Shown piece by piece: positions 30,312 through 39,788 of a stretch of 64,000 nucleotides of DNA. Numbering within the stretch: position 1 is the stretch's first letter; each line of letters opens with the position of its first letter. The stretch spans positions 868,001 to 932,000 of the forward strand of contig NZ_VOBN01000001.1 in assembly GCF_008370045.1 (NCBI RefSeq). Reading direction: 5' to 3'. The notes under the pieces were generated by a model that ran no database searches, was not told the DNA's origin, and worked only from the letters and a program-made list of their open reading frames with translations. The translations under genes and the position numbers were made by a program. The stretch is from Pseudomonas sp. ANT_J12. Lineage in GTDB: Bacteria; Pseudomonadota; Gammaproteobacteria; Pseudomonadales; Pseudomonadaceae.

Positions 30312-31682
30312 ATGGCCTATCGCTCGAAAGTCGCGCTCGTGTATCTGTTGGGGTTCGCCCTCGACCTGCTGAACATGTTTGTCGCCAGCATCGCCTACCC
30401 CGACATCGCCCGGGACCTGCATGCCTCGGTCACCGAATTGGCCTGGATCAGCAACGCCTACATGCTCGGGCTGACGCTGATCATTCCGATGAGCGTGTGG
30501 CTGGCGGCGCGGATCGGTGAGCGGCGGCTGATCCTCGCATCCTTGCTGTTGTTCGGTATCGCTTCGGCGTTGGTGGCCCAGGCCGGGTCGATTGAAAGCC
30601 TGATCGGCTGGCGGCTGCTGCAAGGGCTCGGTGGCGGGTTATTGCTCCCGGTCGGCCAGGCGTTGGCTTATCGACAGTTTCCACCGGCCCAGCGTGCGCA
30701 TTTCACCGGCGTGGTGTTGCTGGTGGCGCTGATGGTCCCGGCCTTGTCGCCAATGGCCGGCGGGTTGATCGTGCAGACGTTGTCCTGGCGCTGGATTTTC
30801 TACCTCAACCTGCCGGTGGCGCTGCTCACCTTCGGCCTCGGCCTGCTGTGGCTGAAAGCCGATCCAGCCGTCACCGAACGCCCGACTCTGGATGCCCGTG
30901 GCTTGCTGCTGGCCATCTCGGCCCTGAGCCTGTTGCTGATCGCCTTGAGCCTGTTGAGTGAACCCGGCACCCGTGCGTTCGGCTGGCTCGGATTGATCCT
31001 CAGCGCCACGATGGCCGCGTTGTACCTGCGCGACAGCTGGCGAAAACCCGAGGCAATCCTCGACCTGCAACTGATCAAAAATCCATCACTGCGCCTGGCG
31101 ATGCTGATCTACCTCTGTGTGCCCGGCATTTTTACCGGGACTAACCTGATTGCCGTGTTGTACCTGCACGAGCTCGGTTTCGGCGCAGCGCAAACCGGCG
31201 CGCTGATGTTGCCGTGGGCGGCCGGCTCGGGGGTGGCGATCCTGCTGGGCAAACGCAGTTTCAATCGCATCGGCCCCAAGCCGTTGCTGATCGCCGGCAT
31301 GGTCTTGCAAAGCCTTGGCATTGTGCTGCTGATGCGCATCGAACAACCCGCCGGCCCACTGCTGATCGTTGCCTACGCCATGATGGGCCTGGGTGGCAGC
31401 CTGTGCAGCGTCACCGCACAGACCTTGGCCTTTGTCGGCATAACGCCGGAAAAAATGGGCCACGCCAGTGCCCTGTGGAACATCAATCGCCAACTCGGTT
31501 TCTGCCTCGGCGCGGCGCTGTTGAGTTCATTGCTCGGCGCGCTGGGCACTCAAGGTTTCAACTATTGCTTCCTCGCCGCCGCCCTGTTGACACTGGTGCC
31601 CATGACCGCCGTCCTGCGCTTCGATTCGACGAACGTCCTCGCCCTGCTAACCTCAAATCCCCTTCAGGAAAAATCCGTATGA
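30312..31682 (+). CDS. MFS drug/proton antiporter-like transporter (DHA2-type)
   Basis: A 456-residue transporter with about 14 hydrophobic helices, the count of the DHA2 (EmrB/QacA-like) group. The cytoplasmic motif AARIGERRLILAS (loop 2-3) and LQGLGGGLLLPVGQAL (helix 4-5 region) support the class. It probably exports a small molecule; the substrate is unknown. It is regulated by the divergent LysR gene, and its stop overlaps the start of an NTF2-like gene, which suggests a shared transcript and related role. Confidence 0.88.
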   Translation: MAYRSKVALVYLLGFALDLLNMFVASIAYPDIARDLHASVTELAWISNAYMLGLTLIIPMSVWLAARIGERRLILASLLLFGIASALVAQAGSIESLIGWRLLQGLGGGLLLPVGQALAYRQFPPAQRAHFTGVVLLVALMVPALSPMAGGLIVQTLSWRWIFYLNLPVALLTFGLGLLWLKADPAVTERPTLDARGLLLAISALSLLLIALSLLSEPGTRAFGWLGLILSATMAALYLRDSWRKPEAILDLQLIKNPSLRLAMLIYLCVPGIFTGTNLIAVLYLHELGFGAAQTGALMLPWAAGSGVAILLGKRSFNRIGPKPLLIAGMVLQSLGIVLLMRIEQPAGPLLIVAYAMMGLGGSLCSVTAQTLAFVGITPEKMGHASALWNINRQLGFCLGAALLSSLLGALGTQGFNYCFLAAALLTLVPMTAVLRFDSTNVLALLTSNPLQEKSV

Positions 31683-32080
31683 CTGACTACACCGAGTACT
31701 TTGACGAAGTGATCCAGGCCCACGTGGCGATCGAACAATGGTTCGCCGTGGAAGAAGATGTCGCCGCACTGGATCGGTTGCTGAGCCGTTTCTCGCCGCA
31801 GTTTTCCATGGTCTCGCCGTTGGGCCGGGTGCTGGATCTGGGCGCGTTGAGCGCGTTGTTTCGGATGGCGGGCGGCAAGAAGAGCGGGTTCAGGATTGAG
31901 CTTAGCGAGCTCAACGGCATTGCCTTGCACGAGCATGGCGCGACGGTGAGTTATCGCGAAAAGCAGACTGATGCGACGGGATTGCACTCGGATCGCAGGT
32001 CGACGGTGGTGTTTGAAAAACTCGCATCCGGGCGGGTGATCTGGCGGCATTTGCAGGAGACGTTTTGTAGCGGCGAGTGA
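31679..32080 (+). CDS. NTF2-like/SnoaL-fold small protein
   Basis: A 133-residue protein whose pattern (long N-terminal helix with VAALDRLLSRFSPQFSMVSPLG, then strands ending VIWRHLQETF) fits the NTF2-like/DUF4440 cone fold. Proteins of this fold are small enzymes or ligand binders; no function can be assigned. The ATG overlaps the MFS stop codon (ATGA), so it is translationally coupled. Confidence 0.75.
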   Translation: MTDYTEYFDEVIQAHVAIEQWFAVEEDVAALDRLLSRFSPQFSMVSPLGRVLDLGALSALFRMAGGKKSGFRIELSELNGIALHEHGATVSYREKQTDATGLHSDRRSTVVFEKLASGRVIWRHLQETFCSGE

Positions 32081-32086
32081 GCCCCC

Positions 32087-32195
32087 GATCGCTCCCGCGC
32101 TCCGCGTGGTAGCGCGACGCCCGGGACGCTCTGCGTCCCAAGCTGTGACGCGGAGCGTCACGGGATGCATTCCTTTGCTGCGCGTGGGAACGATC
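32087..32195. repeat. REP-like element (GATCG...CGATC family)
   Basis: Compound palindrome with inner arms GTGACGCGGAGCGTCAC-like and outer GATCG/CGATC ends, between two convergent genes; it ends two bases before the stop codon of the HlyD gene. Confidence 0.8.
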
Positions 32196-32196
32196 T

Positions 32197-33063
32197 TCAT
32201 TCTGCCGCGTCGCCCTGCCTCACCACCACCGTGCACGTAATCCCCGCCGCCAACAGCACCCCCTCCGGCACTTCATCAATGTGAATCCGCACCGGCACCC
32301 GTTGCGCCAGGCGCACCCAGTTGAACGTCGGGTTGACGTCAGCAATCAGCTCCCGGCTTTCCGGGTTGTCCCGGTCGTAGATCCCGCGAGAAATACTCTC
32401 CACATGGCCCTTGAGCACTTCGCCGCTCATGAGTTGCATGTCCGCTTTATCGCCGACCCGCACATGAGGCAGTTTGGTTTCTTCGAAGAAACCATAGACC
32501 CAGAACGAGTTCATATCGACCACGGCCATTTTCGCTTCGCCGATGCGCGCGTAGTCGCCGCGATGGACGTTGAGGTTGGTCACGTAGCCGTCCACCGCCG
32601 CGCGCACGGCGGTGCGTTTGAGGTTGAGTTCGGCGGCTTCCAGTTGCGCCTGGGCGTGTTGGTAATCGGCCAGGGCCGAGTCGGCGATGTTGCTGGCGTC
32701 GTCGCGGTTTTCCTTGGAGATCACCAGCGCGTCCATGTCGGCGCGGCGATGGGCGTTGACCTTGCGCATCTCCCACGTCGCCTTGCGCGACGCCACCATC
32801 GACTGCGCCTGCTTGACCGCGATGCGGTAGTGCTCGGGGTCGATCTGCATCAGCAAGTCGCCCTTTTTCACCAGTTGGTTGTCGCGCACCGGCACGTCCA
32901 CCACTTCGCCGGTGACGTCGGCGGCGACGTTGATGATGTCGGCGCGCACCCGCCCGTCGCGGGTCCAGGGGGTGTCCATGTAGTGCACCCACAGGGTCCG
33001 GCCGATCCATATGGCGAGGGCCAGCACCAGCAAGGTGGCGAGCAGGCTGAAGAGCTTTTTCAT
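32197..33063 (-). CDS. HlyD-family membrane fusion protein of a FUSC efflux pump
   Basis: A 288-residue periplasmic adaptor with an N-terminal membrane anchor (LFSLLATLLVLALAIWIGRTL), a lipoyl-type segment (TGEVVDVPVRDNQLVKKGDLLMQI), a short coiled-coil and a second lipoyl half (TAVRAAVDGYVTNLNV). The length and order match AaeA-type adaptors that serve aromatic-acid efflux. It is the last gene of an OMF-FUSC-DUF1656-HlyD set transcribed on the minus strand. Confidence 0.9.
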   Translation of the reverse strand: MKKLFSLLATLLVLALAIWIGRTLWVHYMDTPWTRDGRVRADIINVAADVTGEVVDVPVRDNQLVKKGDLLMQIDPEHYRIAVKQAQSMVASRKATWEMRKVNAHRRADMDALVISKENRDDASNIADSALADYQHAQAQLEAAELNLKRTAVRAAVDGYVTNLNVHRGDYARIGEAKMAVVDMNSFWVYGFFEETKLPHVRVGDKADMQLMSGEVLKGHVESISRGIYDRDNPESRELIADVNPTFNWVRLAQRVPVRIHIDEVPEGVLLAAGITCTVVVRQGDAAE

Positions 33064-33087
33064 CAGAGCATTCTCAGTATTAGAGAG

Positions 33088-33294
33088 TCAACGGTAGACA
33101 GTCAGCGCCAGGGCGCCGAACAGACAGGTAAACAGACTCAGGCGCAGCAGCGCCGGGTGCCAGAAAAAACGGTACAAGTCGAACCCCGAGAGGAAGCGGT
33201 CCAGCGCCCAGGCCAGTGCCGCGGCGATGAAAAACATCAGGGTCATGGTCGGCATGTACACGCCGTGGAAGGCGATTTCACGCGGCATGTTCAA
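33088..33294 (-). CDS. DUF1656 small membrane protein
   Basis: A 68-residue protein with two hydrophobic helices (PTMTLMFFIAAALAWAL, LLRLSLFTCLFGALAL) and the family start PREIAFHGVYMP. DUF1656 genes (AaeX-like) nearly always lie between a FUSC pump and its HlyD adaptor. The start overlaps the end of the FUSC gene by 17 bases, so translation is coupled. Confidence 0.92.
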   Translation of the reverse strand: MNMPREIAFHGVYMPTMTLMFFIAAALAWALDRFLSGFDLYRFFWHPALLRLSLFTCLFGALALTVYR

Positions 33295-35473
33295 CTCCTT
33301 TGGCCGTAACTTTCATGTAGCCGGATAGCGGCGATTGCGGGTCCAGTAATGAGGTGCGGATGAAGTGCAGATAACTCTTCACCCGCCGCAGCGCCGAGGT
33401 ATCGAAGTGCGGGGCGAAGGGTTCGTCGGTGGCTTGCACCCGGCTGATTGCGTGATCCACGGCAATCAATCCGCGCTCCAGATTGCTCTGGCTCGGTTGC
33501 AGGAACAGCCGCACCAGCGAACGCCCCATCACCCGGATCGCCTGGCGCCACGGCTGGGATTGAGCATAGGCCGGGTGCACCGGCAGAATCGCCTGTTCCT
33601 TGCGCAACTCGATGATCGCGTGACCGACTTCCAGTACCACGAACATCCAGCGCAGCAAGTCCCGTTGCACCTGCGGCGAACCGACCGCCAGGCCATAGGC
33701 CTGGTGCAGCAAATCCCGGGTACGACTTTCGAAACTCGACCCCAGGCCCTTGAGCTTGCCGCTGATCGCGTACACCACTTGCTCGCGCAAATCCTGCTCC
33801 AGCCGCCGCCACAACCAGCGGCTGTTGGGTGGCAGGATGATCGCCCCGGCGGCGGCGCACACCAGCATGCCCAGGACCATGGCGATGTAGTCGTTGATAA
33901 AGGTGTAGGGGTTGTAGACCGTGAGGTTGTCCGGCACCGAACCGGTGCTGAAGAAGATCAGCAACCCGAGGCCCACCCCGGCGTATTGCGGGCGTGACGT
34001 GAGGAACGAACCGAGCACGATCACCGGTGCGAGCATTACGCACAACAGCGGAAAACCATCGATCCACGGGAAGATGAAAAACATCTCGACGAAGCCGATC
34101 AATGCGCCGAGCAAGGTGCCGCAAGCCATTTGAAAGGCCATGCGTTTCGGGTTCGGCGTTGCCGCTGAAAGGCCCACGGTAGCGGCGGCAATCAACGTCA
34201 TCGTCGCCCCGCTCGGCCATGCTGTAGCGACCCAATAACTGCCGAGCACCACCAGGATAAATGCCGCGCGAATCCCCGATGCGGCCGACGCCATCCAGTT
34301 GGTTTGTGGGGTGAACGGCTCGTCCCATTGTTCGCGGGCGTGACTGTGATCGGCCAGGGACGCGTGGGTCTGTGCATAACTGTGCAGGTCGTCAACGAAG
34401 CGATAGAGCAATTCGTAGGCGGTGTGGAAATCCAGTTGCTCGGCGTCGCTTGGCGCGCTCTCCTGGAAGGTCGCCCGCAGGCTGCGTACCCGCGCCGGCA
34501 AGCCTTCCTTGTACGCGGTCAACGCCGTGACCAGACGCGCGGCATCGGCGTTGGTCAGCGCCCGGCCGCTGAAGCCGTCGAGCAATTCGGCGAGGTCCTG
34601 CAAGCCCGGTTTGATCGCCGCCACCACGTGATCCGCCTCGCTGCTGCGCAAGCGTTCGAGCAATTGGTGCAAGGCGTTGAAGCGGGTAGTGATGCTCATG
34701 AATTCGCTGTTCAAGCGACTGAGCCGACCGTTGCGCCGGCGCATGTGCGGGTCTTCGAACACCGTCACGCTGCGCAAGCCTTCCAGGCCCACGGCTTCGG
34801 CAATGAAACGCACGTTGCTCGCTTCAAAAGCCTCGCGTTGGCTGCGACCGCGCAAGCCGTCGGTGACGAACAAGGCGAACACGCCGAAGCGCTGGTACAA
34901 GGCGTTGCGCATCGCGGCGCTGGCGGTTTGCGGCAGGATCGCGGCGCTGATCAGGGTCGAGCAGATAATCCCCAGGGAGATTTCCAGCACCCGCCAGACC
35001 GCCGCCATGAACGCGCCGTCCGGGTGGGCCAATGCCGGCAAACCGACCATCGCGGCGGTGTAGCCGGCGAGCACAAAACCGTAGGCGCGGAAGTTGCGAT
35101 AACGCGCGGCACCGGCGGTGCACAGGCCGACCCAAATCGCCAGCGAACCGAGGAACAGTTCGGTGTTTTGCGCGAACAGCGCGATCAACGCAACCATCAC
35201 CGCCGAGCCGGTGAGCGTGCCGAGGAAGCGATAGAAACTCTTGGCCAGCACGTGGCCGCTTTGCGGCTGCATGACGATGAACACGGTGATCATCGCCGTG
35301 CGCGGTTGCGGCAGTTCCAGGCGCATGGCCAGCCACAGGGTCAGGAACGCGGCGAACAGCACCTTGAAAATGTAGACCCAGGTCACGCCATCGCTGCGTG
35401 CCCAGTCGTAGAAGCCTCGGCGCCATTCGAGGGAGTACAGCCAGCGCAGGGGTGTGGGCAAAATCCTGCTCAT
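33278..35473 (-). CDS. FUSC-family inner-membrane efflux protein (AaeB-like)
   Basis: A 731-residue pump with two membrane clusters: five to six helices in residues ~25-180 and again ~375-530, joined and followed by soluble domains. The segment TAMITVFIVMQPQSGHVLAKSFYRFLGTL is typical of the fusaric-acid-resistance/AaeB family. Such pumps export aromatic carboxylic acids such as p-hydroxybenzoate or fusaric acid. The substrate here is not known. The complete tripartite system with an outer-membrane factor is encoded alongside. Confidence 0.92.
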   Translation of the reverse strand: MSRILPTPLRWLYSLEWRRGFYDWARSDGVTWVYIFKVLFAAFLTLWLAMRLELPQPRTAMITVFIVMQPQSGHVLAKSFYRFLGTLTGSAVMVALIALFAQNTELFLGSLAIWVGLCTAGAARYRNFRAYGFVLAGYTAAMVGLPALAHPDGAFMAAVWRVLEISLGIICSTLISAAILPQTASAAMRNALYQRFGVFALFVTDGLRGRSQREAFEASNVRFIAEAVGLEGLRSVTVFEDPHMRRRNGRLSRLNSEFMSITTRFNALHQLLERLRSSEADHVVAAIKPGLQDLAELLDGFSGRALTNADAARLVTALTAYKEGLPARVRSLRATFQESAPSDAEQLDFHTAYELLYRFVDDLHSYAQTHASLADHSHAREQWDEPFTPQTNWMASAASGIRAAFILVVLGSYWVATAWPSGATMTLIAAATVGLSAATPNPKRMAFQMACGTLLGALIGFVEMFFIFPWIDGFPLLCVMLAPVIVLGSFLTSRPQYAGVGLGLLIFFSTGSVPDNLTVYNPYTFINDYIAMVLGMLVCAAAGAIILPPNSRWLWRRLEQDLREQVVYAISGKLKGLGSSFESRTRDLLHQAYGLAVGSPQVQRDLLRWMFVVLEVGHAIIELRKEQAILPVHPAYAQSQPWRQAIRVMGRSLVRLFLQPSQSNLERGLIAVDHAISRVQATDEPFAPHFDTSALRRVKSYLHFIRTSLLDPQSPLSGYMKVTAKGVEHAA

Positions 35474-35520
35474 GTAGAAGAAACCTGAGTCACACGAAAA
35501 CCTGTGGAACTACGAGTACC

Positions 35521-35653
35521 TGTGGCGAGGGGGCTTGCCCCCGTTCGGCGGCGTAGCCGTCGTAAAACCGGTAGATGCGGTGTGCCTGAAAAAACGCGTT
35601 GGCCGGTTTTGGGGCTGCTGCGCAGCCCAACGGGGGCAAGCCCCCTCGCCACA
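35521..35653. repeat. REP pair (GTGGCGAGG family) between outer-membrane factor and FUSC genes
   Basis: TGTGGCGAGGGGGCTTGCCC faces its complement ending CCCCCTCGCCACA; an inner GGCTGCGCAGCC-type palindrome is also present. It interrupts the efflux operon. Confidence 0.85.
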
Positions 35654-35680
35654 AATGTGGGTGTGCCAGAAACAGTGTGT

Positions 35681-37192
35681 TCAATTCGAGAGGCTCTTAA
35701 GCAGGGCCGGGGTTTTGGGTGCGGCGGTCTGGCTGTCTGTCGGCACATCACTGCCGGCACCCAGCCCACCACCCAGCGCCGTCACCAACTCGGCATGAGC
35801 ACTGAGGCGCGCAGCTTGAACCTGCTGCTGCACCTGCTGCTGCTTGAACAACAACGTCTGGGCATTGAGCACGTTGAGGTAATCAGTGAGCCCGCGCTGG
35901 TAGGCGATCATCGCGATGTCGTAGGTCTTCAGCGCCGTGGCCACCGACTCGGCGGCGAACATCTGCTGCTTGTCCATCGACTCGCGGCGGATCAGTTGAT
36001 CGGAGATGTTCTTCAACGCATTGACCAACGTCTGGTTGTACTTGGCCACGGCGATGTCATACCCGGCCGACGCTTCGCCCAGTTCCGAGCGCAAGCGGCC
36101 CCCATCAAAAATCGGCAGCGAGATCGCCGGGCCGACGCTGTAGTTGAGTTTCTTGCCGGTCAGGAATTCAAGCGCCCCGCCGCCCGTGGCCATGTAGCCG
36201 AGGCTGCCGACCAGGTCGACGTTGGGGTAGAACCCGGCATGGGCGACATCGATGCCACGAGCCTGGGCCGCCACTTGCCAACGGGCCGCGACCACGTCCG
36301 GGCGCTGGCCGAGCAATTGCGCAGGCAGTGATGACGGCAGTTTCAGCGGCGCGCCCAACGCCAGAGTCGGCCGTTGCAACTGCGCGCCCTCCCCCGGGCC
36401 TTTGCCCGCCAGCGCCGCGAGTTGGTTACGGCTCAGGGCGATTTCTTCGTCCAGGGCATCGATCTGTCGATGGGTTTCCGGCAACGGGGTTTCGGCCTGG
36501 CTGACTTCGAAATGAGTGCCGATGCCGCCGTTCAAACGCTTTTGCGCCAGATCGAGGATTTGCTGTTGCTGCTGCAACGTCGCGGCGACGATGTCCCGTT
36601 GCGCGTAATGCAACGAGAGTTCGATGTAGGCGCGCACGATGTTGTTCTGCAATTCGAGCTGGGCCAGGCGCGCTTCGGCGGCGCTCATGTGCGCCATGTC
36701 CACGGCGCGCTCGGTGGCGTTGCTTTCGCGGCCCCAGAGGTCGAGGGCGTAGCTGAAGCCGAGCGCGGCGTTGTTGTCCCAGGTCGTGGTGTTGGACAGT
36801 TCACCGGGGCCATAGAACTGATCGGTCGGCCAGTTGTGGCGCTTGAGGGTCGATTCGCCATTGATCTGCAACGACTCGGCGGCCTCGGCGATGCCGGCCA
36901 TGGACTTGGCCTGGCGCACCCGGGCGGTGGCCATGGCCATGGTCGGGCTGCCTTGCACGGCGAGGTCGATCCAGCGGTTCAGTTGTGGGTCGCCATAGGC
37001 CTGCCACCATTGCGCGGTGGGCCAGTGAGCGTCCTGTGCGGCGTGCTGGATGGCTTCATCGGTGGCCAGGGAATCGGCCTCCAGTGCCTTGCCCTGCGGG
37101 GCAATGCCTGCGGTACCGATGCAGCCGCTGATTGCCAGGGTTAAAGCCAAAACACTGAGCGTCTTGAGCGCTTTGTTGATGCGACGCGGCAC
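35681..37192 (-). CDS. NodT-family outer-membrane efflux lipoprotein
   Basis: A 503-residue TolC-like factor with a lipoprotein signal (LSVLALTLAISGC). It carries the two repeated outer-membrane efflux domains; family segments include WWQAYGDPQLNRWIDLAVQGSPTM-type sequence, LGFSYALDLWGRESN and NYSVGPAISLPIFDGGR. It provides the outer-membrane channel of the FUSC pump and is the first gene of the unit. The divergent LysR gene probably controls it. Confidence 0.93.
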   Translation of the reverse strand: MPRRINKALKTLSVLALTLAISGCIGTAGIAPQGKALEADSLATDEAIQHAAQDAHWPTAQWWQAYGDPQLNRWIDLAVQGSPTMAMATARVRQAKSMAGIAEAAESLQINGESTLKRHNWPTDQFYGPGELSNTTTWDNNAALGFSYALDLWGRESNATERAVDMAHMSAAEARLAQLELQNNIVRAYIELSLHYAQRDIVAATLQQQQQILDLAQKRLNGGIGTHFEVSQAETPLPETHRQIDALDEEIALSRNQLAALAGKGPGEGAQLQRPTLALGAPLKLPSSLPAQLLGQRPDVVAARWQVAAQARGIDVAHAGFYPNVDLVGSLGYMATGGGALEFLTGKKLNYSVGPAISLPIFDGGRLRSELGEASAGYDIAVAKYNQTLVNALKNISDQLIRRESMDKQQMFAAESVATALKTYDIAMIAYQRGLTDYLNVLNAQTLLFKQQQVQQQVQAARLSAHAELVTALGGGLGAGSDVPTDSQTAAPKTPALLKSLSN

Positions 37193-37224
37193 TGCTGAAA
37201 ATTCCTGAAATAGAGAGGGGTCCT

Positions 37225-37312
37225 GTAGGCGCGAGGCTCGCCCGCGAAGAACGATAACGCGGTGTTACTGATACACCGCGGCGCTCCCTTCGCGGGCAAG
37301 CCTCGCTCCTAC
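37225..37312. repeat. REP pair upstream of the efflux operon
   Basis: GTAGGCGCGAGGCTCGCCCG faces its complement ending CCTCGCTCCTAC in the divergent gap. A short inverted repeat GATTC-CTGT-GAATC follows at 37361-37374 and could be a LysR half-site. Confidence 0.8.
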
Positions 37313-37464
37313 ATGGGACCGGCGCAATTCTAGGGGTGGGCCTTGTTGGCGATAAGCTGGGATTCCTGTGAATCTTTGTTACCGTTAACGCGATAATCCC
37401 TTGGTCGGGGTCACTGACCCCGTAACTTCGTGTCACAATTTGCCATCGAACCCGAGAGCACCCC

Positions 37465-38433
37465 ATGGACACCTTGCAAAACATGCGCGCCTTCAGTTAC
37501 GTGGCCCAGGCCGGCAGTTTTACCGCCGCCGCCGTGCAACTGGACACCACCACCGCTAACGTCTCGCGCGCGGTCTCCACCCTGGAAGCCCACCTGCAAA
37601 CCCGTCTGCTTAACCGAACCACCCGCCGCATCGCCCTGACTGAGGCCGGCAAACGCTATCTGCTGCGCTGCGAGCAGATCCTGGCCTACGTCGAAGAAGC
37701 CGAAGCCGAAGCCAGCGACGCCCACGCCCGCCCCGCCGGACAGCTGAAAGTGCACACCATGACCGGCATCGGCCAACACTTCGTGATCGATGCCATCGCC
37801 CGCTACCGCAAGACCCACCCGGACGTGACCTTCGACCTGACCATGGCCAACCGCGTGCCGGACTTGCTGGACGAGGGTTACGACGTGTCCATCGTGCTCG
37901 CCAGCGAACTGGCGGACTCGGGCTTCGTCTCCCAGCGCTTGGGCATCACCTACAGCATCGTTTGCGCCTCGCCCGCGTATGTGAAAGCCAACGGCTGCGC
38001 CCAGAAACCCAGCGACTTGCTCAACCACGCCTGCCTGCGCCTGGTGAGCCCGGTGATCCCGCTGGAGAAATGGACCTTCGATGGCCCCGAAGGCCAGGAA
38101 ATGGTCACCATTAACAGCTCGCCGTTTCTGGTGAACTCCGCCGACGCGATGAAAACCGCGATCACCAGCGGCATGGGCGTCGGCGTGTTGCCGGTGTATG
38201 CGGCGATTGAAGGGCTGCGCAACGGCACGCTGGTGCGGATGATGCCGAACTACCGCTCGCAGGAATTGAATCTGTACGCAATCTACCCCTCGCGCCAGTA
38301 CCTGGATGCCAAGATCAAGACCTGGGTCGAATACCTGCGCGGGTCGTTGCCGGAGATATTGGCGGCGCATCAGGCGGAACTGGCGGCGTATGAATTGAGC
38401 GGGAGCCTGGCCGGGGCGCGGTTGGCGAATTGA
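37465..38433 (+). CDS. LysR-family regulator of the FUSC efflux operon (AaeR-like)
   Basis: A 322-residue LysR protein. The HTH (FSYVAQAGSFTAAAVQLDTTTANVSRAVSTLE) and dimer helix precede an effector domain of the type found in AaeR/DmlR-like regulators. It is divergent from the outer-membrane factor gene of the pump, so it most likely activates that operon in response to an aromatic acid. The effector is unknown. GAGAG precedes the ATG. Confidence 0.88.
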   Translation: MDTLQNMRAFSYVAQAGSFTAAAVQLDTTTANVSRAVSTLEAHLQTRLLNRTTRRIALTEAGKRYLLRCEQILAYVEEAEAEASDAHARPAGQLKVHTMTGIGQHFVIDAIARYRKTHPDVTFDLTMANRVPDLLDEGYDVSIVLASELADSGFVSQRLGITYSIVCASPAYVKANGCAQKPSDLLNHACLRLVSPVIPLEKWTFDGPEGQEMVTINSSPFLVNSADAMKTAITSGMGVGVLPVYAAIEGLRNGTLVRMMPNYRSQELNLYAIYPSRQYLDAKIKTWVEYLRGSLPEILAAHQAELAAYELSGSLAGARLAN

Positions 38434-38463
38434 TCGCTCATCCAGCGGGCTCTTGATCGTTGA

Positions 38464-38575
38464 TGATCGTTCCCACTCTCCGCGTGGGAATGCAGCCCGG
38501 GACGCTCTGCGTCCCCTCCAAAGCCGAACGCGGAGCGTCCGTTGAGACATTCCTTGGCTGCGCGTGGGAACGATC
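38464..38575. repeat. REP-like element (GATCGTTCC family)
   Basis: Outer arms GATCGTTCCCAC...GTGGGAACGATC and inner arms GGGACGCTCTGCG/CGCGGAGCGTCC between the LysR gene and the reductase gene. Confidence 0.85.
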
Positions 38576-38657
38576 AATGCCGTCCGGGACCTCGCGCAAC
38601 GCCCGGAAAGAATGTTAGCGTGCTTGGCATTCACCACCGCCCGCCGAGCCGATTCCC

Positions 38658-39632
38658 ATGAAAAAAACCGTCCTCGCCTTCAGCCGCATCACCCCCGAAA
38701 TGATCGAGCGTTTGAAACAGGATTTCGACGTGATCGTGCCGAACCCGAAAAACGGCGACATCAATGCCCAGTTCAACGAAGCCCTGCCCCACGCCCATGG
38801 CTTGATCGGTGTCGGGCGTAAACTCGGCCGCGCGCAGCTGGAGAACGCCGCCAAACTGGAAGTGGTGTCCAGCGTCTCGGTGGGCTACGACAACTATGAC
38901 GTCGCCTACTTCAACGAACGCGGGATCATGCTGACCAACACGCCCGATGTGCTCACCGAAAGCACTGCCGACCTGGCCTTCGCCCTGCTGATGAGCAGCG
39001 CCCGCCGCGTGGCGGAACTGGACGCCTGGACCAAGGCCGGCCAGTGGCAAGCGACCGTCGGCGCCCCGTTGTTTGGCTGCGATGTGCATGGCAAGACCCT
39101 GGGCATCGTCGGCATGGGCAACATCGGCGCGGCCATCGCCCGTCGGGGTCGGCTGGGTTTCAACATGCCGATCATCTACAGCGGCAACAGCCGCAAGACC
39201 GAACTGGAACAGGAACTCGGCGCGCAGTTCCGCAGCCTTGACCAGTTACTGGCCGAAGCGGATTTCGTCTGCCTGGTGGTGCCGCTCAGCGAGAAAACCC
39301 GCCACCTGATCAGCCACCGCGAACTGGCGTTGATGAAGCCAAGTGCAATCCTGGTCAACATCGCCCGCGGCCCCGTGGTGGACGAACCGGCGCTGATCGA
39401 AGCGCTGCAAAACAACCGGATCCGCGGCGCCGGCCTGGATGTCTACGAGAAAGAACCGCTGGCCGAATCGCCACTGTTCCAGTTGAAAAATGCCGTCACC
39501 CTGCCGCACATCGGCTCCGCCACCGATGAAACCCGCGAAGCCATGGCCAACCGCGCCCTGGCCAACTTGCGCAGCGCGCTGCTCGGTGAGCGTCCGCAAG
39601 ACTTGGTGAACCCGCAGGTCTGGAAAGGCTGA
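38658..39632 (+). CDS. 2-ketoaldonate/glyoxylate reductase (GhrB/TkrA family)
   Basis: A 324-residue D-2-hydroxyacid dehydrogenase. It has the NAD(P) motif GIVGMGNIGAAIARR and the catalytic set Arg (NIARGPVVDE), Glu (YEKEPL) and His (LPHIGSAT). The sequence is of the GhrB/TkrA type that reduces 2-ketogluconate, glyoxylate or hydroxypyruvate. No ketogluconate genes are nearby, so the physiological substrate is open. It appears to be a single-gene unit with a hairpin just after the stop codon. Confidence 0.88.
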   Translation: MKKTVLAFSRITPEMIERLKQDFDVIVPNPKNGDINAQFNEALPHAHGLIGVGRKLGRAQLENAAKLEVVSSVSVGYDNYDVAYFNERGIMLTNTPDVLTESTADLAFALLMSSARRVAELDAWTKAGQWQATVGAPLFGCDVHGKTLGIVGMGNIGAAIARRGRLGFNMPIIYSGNSRKTELEQELGAQFRSLDQLLAEADFVCLVVPLSEKTRHLISHRELALMKPSAILVNIARGPVVDEPALIEALQNNRIRGAGLDVYEKEPLAESPLFQLKNAVTLPHIGSATDETREAMANRALANLRSALLGERPQDLVNPQVWKG

Positions 39633-39637
39633 ATAAA

Positions 39638-39669
39638 AACGGGCAGGTTTATACAAACACTTGCCCGTT
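39638..39669. terminator. Hairpin after the reductase gene
   Basis: AACGGGCAGGTTT pairs with AAACACTTGCCCGTT (one mismatch pair). Five A residues precede it and no T-run follows on the plus strand, so it looks more like a terminator for minus-strand transcription; it may stop both. Confidence 0.55.
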
Positions 39670-39788
39670 ATTGATTAACTCCGATACACACTTTGCAATT
39701 CAGTCCAGCGCCAAAATAGTTATCCACGCTATAGACTCCGCGTCATTCACTCGACTATCACGAGTATTGGCTACGGAGAGCCCATCCA